Below, piece by piece: positions 8,146 through 15,396 of a DNA stretch of 64,000 nucleotides. Source of the DNA: Streptomyces bikiniensis (lineage in GTDB: Bacteria > Actinomycetota > Actinomycetes > Streptomycetales > Streptomycetaceae); the NCBI GenBank assembly GCA_000716465.1, contig JNWL01000001.1, positions 1-64,000 of the forward strand. Direction: 5' to 3'. The notes beneath the pieces were generated by a model. That model made no database searches, was not told the origin of the DNA, and worked only from the letters and a program-made list of their open reading frames with translations. The translations under genes and the position numbers were made by a program. The stretch's first letter is position 1. Every line of letters starts with the position of its first letter.

Positions 8146-8819
8146 CGGCCCATCCCCGCGCCGCCCGCACCGCTCGCGTCGAGCCCGCCCGTGCAGGCCG
8201 CGCCCGGCTCCGGGGTCTGCGGGCCCTGCACGTACTTGGTGAGGAAGGCGTCGACGCGCGGGTCGTCCGCGCCGTCCACGGTCACCTGCTTGCCCCAGGC
8301 GGACAGCATGATCGCGCCGGCCTGGTCGTCCACGGGGCTCATCAGCGTGTACTTGGTCTTGCCGACCTTCTTGGCCAGCTCGTCCACGTCACCCTTGGGG
8401 GCCTGCTTGTTGTACGTCACCCAGACGGCGCCGTGCTCGAGCGAGTGCACGGCGTTCACCTCGGGGATCGGCTGCGTGTAGACGTCGCCGTCGCAGTTCA
8501 TCCAGACCTGGCTGTGGTCGCCGCCGACCGGCGGCTTCATCTCGTACTTCACGGCCGTCTCGACGTGGTTGCGGCCGAGCTTGGCGGCGTCCCAGCTCTT
8601 CTCGGCGGCGATCGGGGCCTTGGCGGCGGCTTCCTTCCTGTCCTGCTCGTCGGACTTCTTCATCAGCACGAAGCTGCCGAAGCCGACGAGGCCGAGCACG
8701 ACGACGGTCGAGACGCCGATGGTGATCAGGCGGTTGCGGCGCTCGCGGGCCTGCTCGGCGCGGCGCATCTCCTCTATTCGGGCGCGGCGGTCGGCGTTGG
8801 CGGAGCGGTTGGCGGCCAT
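8142..8819 (-). CDS. DUF3105 family membrane-anchored protein
   Basis: A 225-residue protein. A basic, helical cytoplasmic N-terminus (ANADRRARIEEMRRAEQARE) precedes one transmembrane helix (LITIGVSTVVVLGLVGFGSF, about 34-54), followed by the exported DUF3105 domain. Family motifs are visible: LGRNHVETAVKYEMKPPVGGD and VNAVHSLEHGAVWVTY. The domain has no known function; the conserved His residues suggest metal or ligand binding. ATG 8819 is chosen because AAGGA stands about ten bases before it; an upstream in-frame codon would add a Pro-rich stretch. DUF3105 and DUF305 genes are commonly adjacent in actinobacteria, and here they overlap by four bases. Confidence 0.88.
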   Translation of the reverse strand: MAANRSANADRRARIEEMRRAEQARERRNRLITIGVSTVVVLGLVGFGSFVLMKKSDEQDRKEAAAKAPIAAEKSWDAAKLGRNHVETAVKYEMKPPVGGDHSQVWMNCDGDVYTQPIPEVNAVHSLEHGAVWVTYNKQAPKGDVDELAKKVGKTKYTLMSPVDDQAGAIMLSAWGKQVTVDGADDPRVDAFLTKYVQGPQTPEPGAACTGGLDASGAGGAGMGR

Positions 8820-8909
8820 GGTGGGTCGTCCTTCTTCGGGAGGTGGGGGTGGGGTTCGGTCCGGCACGGGCGTGCGGCGGTGGGGGCGGGGTGCCGCCCT
8901 GGCCTCCGC

Positions 8910-9350
8910 CTACGTCCGCAGGACCTGAAGGACGTGCAGGTCCGGCGCGCGCGGCCGGACGCCGGAGCGGCGCGCCGACTCGTCACCGGAGACCGGGGCG
9001 AGGCGCGGGAGCCCGTCCGCCGCCTGGAGCGGGGGATCGAGCGGGGGCGCGCTGAGCACCGCGGGGGAGAGGGAGGGGAAGAGGGAGCAGCCGCCGCGGT
9101 CGTACGGGCAGACGTACGCGACGGGGACGGTGACGGCGGTCGCGTCCTGCCTCTGCCCCTGCCCCTCCCTCTGCCCCGACCCCTGACCCTGCTCCGACCC
9201 CTGCCCCGGTGGCTCGGGGGCCGCCCCGTGATGGGATCCCGGCCCCGTCCCCAGACAGAAGAAGAGCGCGGCGAGGAGCGTCGCCACGGCACTCGCCAGT
9301 GCCATGGGACGCGCGTGCCGGGACGGGCGTACGAGCCGTGGGGCCCCCAT
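8910..9350 (-). CDS. small exported protein, first gene of the DUF3105-DUF305 operon
   Basis: Predicted 146-residue secreted protein of unknown function. A basic start (MGAPRLVRPSRHARP) leads into a hydrophobic segment (MALASAVATLLAALFFCLG), then a Gln/Gly-rich linker and a C-terminal part with AYVCPYDRGGCSLFPSLSPA and APDLHVLQVLRT. I recall similar C-termini in other Streptomyces proteins, which supports a real gene, but no domain name can be given. It lies 90 bases upstream of the DUF3105 gene on the same strand, so probably in its operon. The start could also be the internal ATG at 9305. The Gln-Gly linker is encoded by repetitive DNA and may vary between strains. Confidence 0.6.
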   Translation of the reverse strand: MGAPRLVRPSRHARPMALASAVATLLAALFFCLGTGPGSHHGAAPEPPGQGSEQGQGSGQREGQGQRQDATAVTVPVAYVCPYDRGGCSLFPSLSPAVLSAPPLDPPLQAADGLPRLAPVSGDESARRSGVRPRAPDLHVLQVLRT

Positions 9351-9595
9351 GGGCGGAGATCGTAGTGGGCGAAGACGCTCCGTGGGCCGAACGGGGTACC
9401 ACCGAGTGCCGGAGGCCGGGCGGGAGAGGAGGGGAGGAAGCCGGGAAGGTCCCGTCCCCCGTTACCTGAGTCACACCCGAGCAGGCAGTATGGGTGTGCA
9501 ACGTGGGCGAAACCATGTGGTGGGATGCTCAGGTGCCCCCGATGTGCCCGAGGCGGTGGGATCAGGCGGCCTGACCAGCGAGGATGGGTGTGGAA

Positions 9596-10957
9596 ATGGA
9601 CAAGCAGCAGGAATTCGTGCTCCGTACGCTCGAAGAGCGCGACATCCGCTTCGTGCGCCTGTGGTTCACCGACGTGCTCGGCTTCCTCAAGTCGGTGGCC
9701 GTGGCGCCGGCCGAACTGGAGCAGGCCTTCGACGAGGGCATCGGCTTCGACGGCTCGGCGATCGAGGGCTTCGCCCGGGTCTACGAGTCGGACATGATCG
9801 CCAAGCCGGACCCGGGCACGTTCCAGATCCTGCCGTGGCGCGCGGAGGCCCCGGGCACGGCCCGGATGTTCTGCGACATCCTGATGCCGGACGGCTCGCC
9901 GTCCTTCGCGGACCCGCGCTACGTCCTGAAGCGGGCCCTGGCCAAGACCTCGGACCTGGGCTTCACCTTCTACACCCACCCCGAGATCGAGTTCTTCCTC
10001 CTGAAGGACAAGCCGCTCGACGGCTCCCGGCCCACCCCGGCCGACAACTCGGGCTACTTCGACCACACCCCGCAGAACGTCGGCATGGACTTCCGCCGCC
10101 AGGCGATCACGATGCTGGAGTCGATGGGCATCTCGGTGGAGTTCTCGCACCACGAGGGTGCGCCGGGCCAGCAGGAGATCGACCTGCGGTACGCGGACGC
10201 GCTCTCGACGGCCGACAACATCATGACGTTCCGCCTGGTCATGAAGCAGGTGGCCCTGGAGCAGGGCGTGCAGGCCACCTTCATGCCGAAGCCGTTCTCG
10301 GAGTACCCGGGCTCGGGCATGCACACCCACCTCTCCCTCTTCGAGGGCGACCGGAACGCCTTCTACGAGTCGGGCGCCGAGTACCAGCTCTCCAAGGTGG
10401 GCCGCTCCTTCATCGCGGGCCTCCTGAAGCACGCGGGCGAGATCTCGGCCGTCACCAACCAGTGGGTCAACTCGTACAAGCGCATCTGGGGCGGCTCGAC
10501 GCGCACGGCCGGCTCGGGCGGCGAGGCCCCCTCGTACATCTGCTGGGGCCACAACAACCGCTCGGCCCTCATCCGGGTCCCCATGTACAAGCCGGGCAAG
10601 ACGGGCTCCTCGCGCGTCGAGGTCCGCTCCATCGACTCGGGCGCCAACCCCTACCTGACCTACGCCGTCCTCCTCGCGGCCGGCCTCAAGGGCATCGAGG
10701 AGGGCTACGAACTCCCGGCCGGCGCCGACGACGACGTCTGGGCCCTCTCCGACTCGGAACGCCGCGCGATGGGCATCGAACCTCTCCCCCAGAACCTCGG
10801 CGAGGCGATCTCCCTCATGGAACGCAGCGAACTGGTCGCGGAGACCCTGGGCGAGCACGTCTTCGACTTCTTCCTCCGCAACAAGAAGCAGGAGTGGGAG
10901 GAGTACCGCTCCGAGGTCACGGCCTTCGAACTGCGGAAGAACCTGCCGGTGCTGTAG
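9596..10957 (+). CDS. glnA2: glutamine synthetase family protein GlnA2 (gamma-glutamylpolyamine synthetase type)
   Basis: ATP-dependent gamma-glutamyl ligase of 453 residues with the complete GS fold. Visible motifs: GIGFDGSAIEGFARVYESD, YTHPEIEFFLL (metal Glu), EFSHHEGAPGQQEID, KPFSEYPGSGMHTHLSLF and RVEVRSIDSGANPYL. The sequence follows S. coelicolor GlnA2 almost residue for residue; published work assigns GlnA2 and GlnA3 to gamma-glutamylation of polyamines rather than ammonia assimilation. At the position of the adenylylated Tyr of GlnA there is Trp (DDDVWALSD), so GlnE should not control it. ATG 9596 gives the family start MDKQQEFVLRTLEERD; ATG 9584 in frame is the alternative. It is divergent from the small secreted protein gene. 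Confidence 0.95.
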   Translation: MDKQQEFVLRTLEERDIRFVRLWFTDVLGFLKSVAVAPAELEQAFDEGIGFDGSAIEGFARVYESDMIAKPDPGTFQILPWRAEAPGTARMFCDILMPDGSPSFADPRYVLKRALAKTSDLGFTFYTHPEIEFFLLKDKPLDGSRPTPADNSGYFDHTPQNVGMDFRRQAITMLESMGISVEFSHHEGAPGQQEIDLRYADALSTADNIMTFRLVMKQVALEQGVQATFMPKPFSEYPGSGMHTHLSLFEGDRNAFYESGAEYQLSKVGRSFIAGLLKHAGEISAVTNQWVNSYKRIWGGSTRTAGSGGEAPSYICWGHNNRSALIRVPMYKPGKTGSSRVEVRSIDSGANPYLTYAVLLAAGLKGIEEGYELPAGADDDVWALSDSERRAMGIEPLPQNLGEAISLMERSELVAETLGEHVFDFFLRNKKQEWEEYRSEVTAFELRKNLPVL

Positions 10958-10973
10958 CAGCGGGCAGGGCTCC

Positions 10974-11020
10974 GCACCGACGCCCGGGGCCGACGGACGC
11001 GAACCGTCCGGCTCCGGTGC
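10974..11020. terminator. hairpin after glnA2
   Basis: Nested inverted repeats: GCACCG (10974-10979) with CGGTGC (11015-11020), and GCCGACGG with CCGTC(C)GGC around a 7-base loop. It lies 17 bases after the glnA2 stop. No T-run follows, as is usual in Streptomyces. Confidence 0.55.
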
Positions 11021-11042
11021 GTCCCCCGCTCCTCCCGGGCCG

Positions 11043-11372
11043 TCAGACGGGATCGCGGTCAGCGGACCACTGGTGGCCGCACTCCAGCTCGGTTCCGCTG
11101 CTGTCGACGACCGTGTAGTCGACGACCACCTTGTCGGGGTCTCCGCCTTCGTGGATCCACACGACCAGGCGGTCCGTGGCGGCGACCACCGTGAACCGGG
11201 GATCCGAAGCGTCGGAGCCGGGCACGACGGCGAACTCGTCCCCGGGCTCCAACCAGAAGTCCTCGCCGTACGGTTCGACGAACAGGCAGCGGAGAACCTT
11301 GCCGCCGTTCTGCACAGGGAGCCCGTTCACCGACGCCGTCCAGGTGATCGTTGCCGTTCGAGGAGCATTCAC
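11043..11372 (-). CDS. hypothetical protein, 109 residues
   Basis: Short all-beta-looking protein with no recognised family. It begins VNAPRTATITWTASVNGLP and contains VLRCLFVEPYGEDFWLEPGD and DRLVVWIHEGGDPDKVVVDY, reminiscent of small Streptomyces ORFs that describe a surface-exposed beta sandwich. There is no signal peptide, so it is probably cytoplasmic. GTG 11372 is preferred because GGAGAGGG lies about 9 bases upstream. The open frame extends further upstream but there it is only a shadow of the gene on the other strand. Codon use is normal for the window. Function unknown. Confidence 0.65.
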   Translation of the reverse strand: MNAPRTATITWTASVNGLPVQNGGKVLRCLFVEPYGEDFWLEPGDEFAVVPGSDASDPRFTVVAATDRLVVWIHEGGDPDKVVVDYTVVDSSGTELECGHQWSADRDPV

Positions 11373-11438
11373 GAGAGCGGCCCTCTCCGAGCGGAGCCGA
11401 CCGACAAAGCCCCGTTCGGACCGGACCACAATGACGGC

Positions 11439-12083
11439 ATGACCGAAGGAATAACCTGGCTCGCCGCTCCCCAGTCGATCACCTACGGCGGCTACAGCGT
11501 GCTGTTGACGCGCGGCGTGGACGAGGGGGAGCTGGTGTCCCGGCTCGCGGGGGCGGTGTGCTCGGGTCGGCGCGTGCTGCGGCCGCTGGGAGAGCTGACC
11601 GGCGAGGACCTGATCGAGGCGCTGGAGGACGAGTACGGGGATTACCCCGAGGAGGCGGCCGTGCGGGTCGGCCGGGACGGCGACTGGGTCTTCGCCGTTC
11701 TGTACGGCCTCTGGCAGGGCGAGTTCGAGAGCATGGAGCCCGTCTCGCGCGACGGCGCCCACGTCTTCCACCTGGAGTTCGAGGAGGAGAACGGCAAGCC
11801 GGTGCCGCCGTGGTTCCACTACTTCCACGACGAGCGCCTCCTGTGCGGCTTCAACCTGCACCTGGACCGCTCGTGGGGCTCCGCCGGCGTGGACGGGGAC
11901 CCCGAGGTGGCCCCGGCCCTCCAGAAGGCACTCGCCGCCGCCGGTCTGCCCGACGAGAACCTCCCCGCCGAGGACGCCCACCGCACCTCACTGGAAGTCC
12001 TCGAACGCCACTTCGGCCTCTCCCTGCCCCGGGGCCGGGTCCTGGGGGAGCCGCTTTCCTCCGTGGTCCTGGAGATCGCCTGA
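11439..12083 (+). CDS. hypothetical protein, probable DUF6461 family
   Basis: Soluble 214-residue protein with no signal sequence or catalytic motif I recognise. The segments MTEGITWLAAPQSITYGGYS, GELVSRLAGAV and EEAAVRVGRDGDWVFAVLYG recall the Streptomyces family called DUF6461, which is often found in variable islands and can resemble immunity-type proteins. That link is a memory-based match, not a proof. It is transcribed away from the 109-residue gene, with 66 bases between the two starts, so a shared divergent promoter is likely. A degraded Nudix gene follows 9 bases after the stop. Confidence 0.75.
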   Translation: MTEGITWLAAPQSITYGGYSVLLTRGVDEGELVSRLAGAVCSGRRVLRPLGELTGEDLIEALEDEYGDYPEEAAVRVGRDGDWVFAVLYGLWQGEFESMEPVSRDGAHVFHLEFEEENGKPVPPWFHYFHDERLLCGFNLHLDRSWGSAGVDGDPEVAPALQKALAAAGLPDENLPAEDAHRTSLEVLERHFGLSLPRGRVLGEPLSSVVLEIA

Positions 12084-12092
12084 GGTCGGCCG

Positions 12093-12409
12093 ATGCCACC
12101 CCCGCACTCCGTGTCCGTGGCCGGGGCCGTCGTGCGGGAGGTGTGCGAGGAGACCGGGGTTCGGGGCGAGGTCGAGCAACTCACCGGGTCCACAAGAACC
12201 TTGCCCGGGGGATCGTCGCCCTCGTGTTCCGGTGTCGGCCCGCGGGCGGGGGCACGCGGGTCTCGGACGAGGCCACCGCCGTCGAGTGGATCACTCCTGG
12301 TGAGGTCCGGGAGCGGACGGCCGAGGCGTACGCCGTGCGGCTGCTCGACGCCCTCGACGGGGCCGGGCCCCAGGTGCGGGCTCATGACGGGCGGCGGTTC
12401 GTTTCGTAG
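12093..12409 (+). pseudogene. degraded Nudix hydrolase
   Basis: The frame from ATG 12093 gives MPPPHSVSVAGAVVREVCEE then TGVRGEVEQLTG, a Nudix N-terminus joined directly to the last part of the Nudix box (REVCEETGV). The stretch that should carry the strand plus the GG...E half of the box, about 35 residues, is missing in frame. From about 12186 the homology moves to another frame: HKNLARGIVALVFRCRPAGG and AVEWITPGEVRERTAEAYAV, ending at the TAG at 12407. Inserting one G in the GGG run at 12186-12188 restores a continuous frame. So there are two lesions, an internal deletion and a single-base deletion. The gene cannot make an active hydrolase. Confidence 0.85.
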
Positions 12410-12461
12410 GGCGGTGGTTATCCGGTGGTCGGCCGCCGGGCTCTGTGAGTACGGTCCCGGC

Positions 12462-12824
12462 ATGTGCACTTACGCCTTCCTCCACTACAAGCTGCACTAC
12501 GCGTGCGTCTCGTGCCGGATCAGTTTTAAACGGCATCCGAACGGTGCCGGGCACCCGTGTCCCCGCTGCTCCGAGCCCATGCTGTGCGCCGGGCACGACT
12601 TCGCCGCGCCTCGGCGGAGTGACCGGAAGGCGTGGTCGGTCGTCGCGGTCGTGCTCCGGGCCGGGCTGCGGTACGAGGGGTTCCAGGCGTGCGGGTGCGG
12701 GCGGGAGCCCGAGTTCCGGCCCCGGACCCGGGCCCAGGTGCGGGCCCGGCGCATCGCCGCCGCCCGGACCGGCGTTCCGTTCGCGGAGGCGCTCGGGCGG
12801 GTCGAGCCGATGGAGGCGCGGTGA
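12462..12824 (+). CDS. hypothetical zinc-ribbon-like protein
   Basis: Protein of 120 residues with two CxxC knuckles early on (YACVSCRISFKRHP and HPCPRCSEPMLCAG), followed by FAAPRRSDRKAWSVVA and FQACGCGREPEFRPRTRAQ. The four-Cys arrangement suggests a structural zinc ribbon; this family of short Streptomyces proteins has no known function. The start ATG 12462 comes 52 bases after the broken Nudix gene. The stop overlaps the GTG of the acetyltransferase gene (GTGA at 12821-12824), so both are made from one message. The product could bind nucleic acid or another protein; nothing in the sequence decides this. Confidence 0.8.
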   Translation: MCTYAFLHYKLHYACVSCRISFKRHPNGAGHPCPRCSEPMLCAGHDFAAPRRSDRKAWSVVAVVLRAGLRYEGFQACGCGREPEFRPRTRAQVRARRIAAARTGVPFAEALGRVEPMEAR

Positions 12825-13336
12825 TCCCCCGGACCTCCGGAGCGGAGGTTCCTCCCGTCGCCACCGCGCGGCTCCTCCTGCACCCGCTCACCGTCTGCGA
12901 GGCCGAGCGGATCGTCGCGCGGGCGCCCCGTGACGGGGACCTCTGGGGAGAGGGGTATCCCCAGGACGGGGACGTCCGGGGGTGCGGCGGGTTTCTGCGG
13001 GAGGTCTTCGGGCGCGGGGATCCCGGGGTCTTCCGGGCGTACGAGGTTCGGCTCCTCGGGAGTGGGCTCGCCGTCGGGGGGATCGGGTTCCACGGGCCGC
13101 CCGACGCGGTCGGCGTCGTGACCGTGGGGTACGGGCTCGTGCCCGGTGTACGGGGGAAGGGGTACGCCTCCGAGGCCCTGCGCGCGCTCCTCGAAACCGC
13201 CCGGACGGCCGGCGTCGCCGGGGTGAAGGGGGACGCCGACCTGGCCAACCTCGCCTCGCACCGGGTCATGGAGGCCGCCGGGATGCGGTGTGTCGCGGAG
13301 GACGGGGTCCTTCGGCACTTCTACACGGGCTTCTGA
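12821..13336 (+). CDS. GNAT family N-acetyltransferase
   Basis: Acetyl-CoA-dependent acyltransferase of 171 residues, RimJ-like layout. The N-terminal strand VATARLLLHPLTVCEAERI is typical of this group, and the acetyl-CoA binding motif A is seen in VGYGLVPGVRGKGYASEALRA (R/Q-x-x-G-x-G/A as RGKGYA). The tail DADLANLASHRVMEAAGM is also characteristic. The acceptor is unknown; relatives modify ribosomal protein N-termini, antibiotics or small amines. The GTG start is backed by GGAGG eight bases upstream and overlaps the stop of the zinc-ribbon gene. Confidence 0.88.
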   Translation: MIPRTSGAEVPPVATARLLLHPLTVCEAERIVARAPRDGDLWGEGYPQDGDVRGCGGFLREVFGRGDPGVFRAYEVRLLGSGLAVGGIGFHGPPDAVGVVTVGYGLVPGVRGKGYASEALRALLETARTAGVAGVKGDADLANLASHRVMEAAGMRCVAEDGVLRHFYTGF

Positions 13337-13353
13337 GGCCCCGGCCCGGCCCC

Positions 13354-13785
13354 TCAGCGTTCCGTCAGTTCCGACGGCGCCTCCTGGACCACCCAGCCGT
13401 TGCCGTCCGGATCCTCGAAGGTCATGAACGAGTTCCAGGTGGCGCCCTTCCCCTCCTCCCAGCCCGTCTCGCCGACGTGCATCACGGGGGAGACCTCGAC
13501 GCCCCGCGCCACCAGCTCCTTCCGTGCCGCCTCGATGTCCGTGACGCAGAGCTGGAGGCCGTGCAGGCCGCCCGGGGGCGTCTGCTTCGTGCCCGGCATC
13601 GGCGGCATCCCGCTCAGCATCGCGATCGAGCAGCGCGAGCCCGGCGGCGTCACCTGGACGATCCGCATGCCGGGGGCCACCTCGTCGTCCAGGTCGACGG
13701 TGAAGCCGCACTTCTCGCCGTAGAACTCCTTCGACCGGTCCATGTCCGTGACGGGGACCGGGACGACTTCCAGTGTCCAGTTCAT
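13354..13785 (-). CDS. VOC (glyoxalase/dioxygenase) superfamily protein
   Basis: Cytoplasmic 143-residue protein with two beta-alpha-beta-beta-beta units of the vicinal oxygen chelate fold. Segments: LEVVPVPVTDMDRSKEFYGE with KCGFTVDLD, GLHGLQLCVTDIEAARKELV and NSFMTFEDPDGNGWVVQEA. The closing Glu of FEDPDGNGWVVQE and the His of HGLQL are in positions that usually hold the metal. Family members include glyoxalases, ring-cleaving dioxygenases and antibiotic-binding proteins, so the reaction is open. The ATG at 13785 is preceded by GGAAAGAG. It ends convergently 17 bases from the acetyltransferase gene. Confidence 0.88.
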   Translation of the reverse strand: MNWTLEVVPVPVTDMDRSKEFYGEKCGFTVDLDDEVAPGMRIVQVTPPGSRCSIAMLSGMPPMPGTKQTPPGGLHGLQLCVTDIEAARKELVARGVEVSPVMHVGETGWEEGKGATWNSFMTFEDPDGNGWVVQEAPSELTER

Positions 13786-14091
13786 GGTGCTTCTCTTTCC
13801 GCTCGGGGGGATCGGGACCGCCGTCACCGACCTGACGGAAAATCGTCCCTCCCGCCGTCCGGTTTCGGAGCCGGGAGCGCGCACAAGGGCGGGAATGCTC
13901 CCCGTTGTTCCTTCTTTGTTCCTCCGTATCGCGCTCGCGATCGCCAACTGCCCCTTCTCTTCCGTCCACTGTGCGGAATTGATCGCGATGGAGGGCTCCG
14001 GCGACACACAACCTCCCTATAGTGAGCGAGCGTTGAGCACAGGAACGCGACACGTGCGGCTGTCGCCCCAGGAGTCGGGAGTTCAGGACTC
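13786..14091. other. 306-bp intergenic region between the VOC gene and the P450 pair
   Basis: Divergent promoter region. It is less GC-rich than its surroundings and contains GTTGTTCCTTCTTTGTTCCT (13911-13930) and a TATAGT hexamer at about 14018 that could be a -10 element for the P450 operon. No well-spaced -35 element, clear palindrome or small gene was found. Confidence 0.4.
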
Positions 14092-15396
14092 ATGACGCGC
14101 CCCCACCCCGAGCAGCCGCCCCCCGAGCAGCCCCACCCCGAGCAGCCGCCCCCCGGATGCCCCGCGCACGCCGGTACGGCCCCGGCCGCCGTGTCCCTCG
14201 ACGGACCCGGGTTCCAGGTCGACCCCCAGGCCCTCTACCGGGCCATGCGGCGCGACCACGGGCCCGTCGTCCCCGTCGAGCTGCCGGGCGGGGTGCCCGC
14301 CTGGCTGGTCATCGGCTACCGCGAGCTCCACCGGGTCACCAGCGACGGCGAGCTGTTCCCGCGCGACGTGGGCCTCTGGAACCAGTGGCCGCACATCCCC
14401 GACGACTGGCCGCTGCTCCCGATGGTCGGACGGCCCCTGCCGTCCGTCTACTTCACCGCCGGGGAGGAGCACCGGCGGCACGTCCGGATGGTGGTGTCCG
14501 CCCTGGAGGGCGCCGACCCGTTCGAGATCCGCGGGCACTGCGAGCAGCTCGCCGACCGGCTCGTCGACGCCGTCTGCGGCCGCGGCACGGCCGACCTCGT
14601 CGCCGACTTCTGCGAGCCCCTGCCCGTCCTCGTCCTCGCCCGCCTCGTCGGCTTCCCCGACGCCGAGGGCGAGGACATCGCCAAGGTGCTCAAGGACCTG
14701 GCCGACGGCGGGCCCGGCGCGCAGAGCGCCCACCAGCGGTTCGGCGAGCACATGGCGCGCCTGGTCGCCGCCAGGCGGGCCGCGCCCGGGAACGACGTCA
14801 CCTCCCGCATGCTCGCCTTCCCCGAGCCCTTCACCGACGAGGAGTACGCGCTCGACCTGATGGCCGTCACGGCCGCCGGGCACCTCACCACCGCCGACTG
14901 GCTCGGCAACTCCCTGCGCCTGATGCTCACCGAGGACGCCTTCGCCGACTCGATGGCCGGCGGCCGGCGCAGCGTCTCCGACGCCACCACCGAGGTGCTG
15001 TGGGAGGACGCCCCCACCCAGATCCTCGCCGGCCGCTGGGCCGCACGGGACACCCGGCTCGGCGGGCAGCGGATCCGGGCCGGGGACATGCTGCTGCTCG
15101 GCCTCGGCGCCGGCAACACCGACCCGCTGATCCGCCGGGGATCCCACGGCGCCCACGGCGGCGCCGGCGCGCACCTGGCGTTCAGCCACGGCGAGTACCG
15201 GTGCCCGTTCCCCGCCCAGGAAATCGCCGAGATCATCGTCCGCACCGGCATCGAGGTCCTCCTCGACCGGCTGCCCGACCTCGAACTCGCCGTCCCCGCC
15301 GCAGAACTCGTCCGGCGCCCCTCCGCGTTCCTGCGCGGCACCACCTCGCTCCCCGTCCGCTTCACCCCCGTCCGTACGACAGGAGACCCCTCGTGA
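14092..15396 (+). CDS. cytochrome P450, CYP157-like, lacking the ExxR motif
   Basis: Soluble P450 of 434 residues with a Pro/Glu-rich N-terminus. The I-helix AAGHLTTADW and the haem-thiolate loop FSHGEYRCPFPAQEIAE are present. At the K-helix, where nearly all P450s have ExxR, it reads TTEVLWEDAP: Glu is kept but Arg is Trp. The published CYP157 family of Streptomyces is known for exactly this loss of ExxR. CYP157 genes are typically followed by a CYP154 gene, as here: the stop overlaps the GTG of the next P450 (GTGA 15393-15396). Such pairs are often in conservons, but no conservon gene (roadblock, GTPase, DUF742, sensor kinase) is nearby. The reaction is unknown. Confidence 0.93.
   Translation: MTRPHPEQPPPEQPHPEQPPPGCPAHAGTAPAAVSLDGPGFQVDPQALYRAMRRDHGPVVPVELPGGVPAWLVIGYRELHRVTSDGELFPRDVGLWNQWPHIPDDWPLLPMVGRPLPSVYFTAGEEHRRHVRMVVSALEGADPFEIRGHCEQLADRLVDAVCGRGTADLVADFCEPLPVLVLARLVGFPDAEGEDIAKVLKDLADGGPGAQSAHQRFGEHMARLVAARRAAPGNDVTSRMLAFPEPFTDEEYALDLMAVTAAGHLTTADWLGNSLRLMLTEDAFADSMAGGRRSVSDATTEVLWEDAPTQILAGRWAARDTRLGGQRIRAGDMLLLGLGAGNTDPLIRRGSHGAHGGAGAHLAFSHGEYRCPFPAQEIAEIIVRTGIEVLLDRLPDLELAVPAAELVRRPSAFLRGTTSLPVRFTPVRTTGDPS

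Noticed and set aside
8843..9055. Short Pro/Gly-rich ORF on the plus strand opposite the secreted protein gene
   Set aside because: No ribosome binding site or conserved feature; the minus-strand gene is better supported.
11081..11442. Plus-strand ORFs opposite the 109-residue gene
   Set aside because: The minus-strand start has a clear GGAGAGGG site and the 11439 gene has its own start; the frames are shadows.
12093..12824. A single 243-residue protein from the Nudix start through the zinc-ribbon gene
   Set aside because: The middle part has no Nudix features and the Cys-rich protein has its own normal start at 12462.
14018..14023. TATAGT hexamer as part of a confirmed P450 promoter
   Set aside because: No -35 element at correct spacing; left only as a possibility in the intergenic entry.
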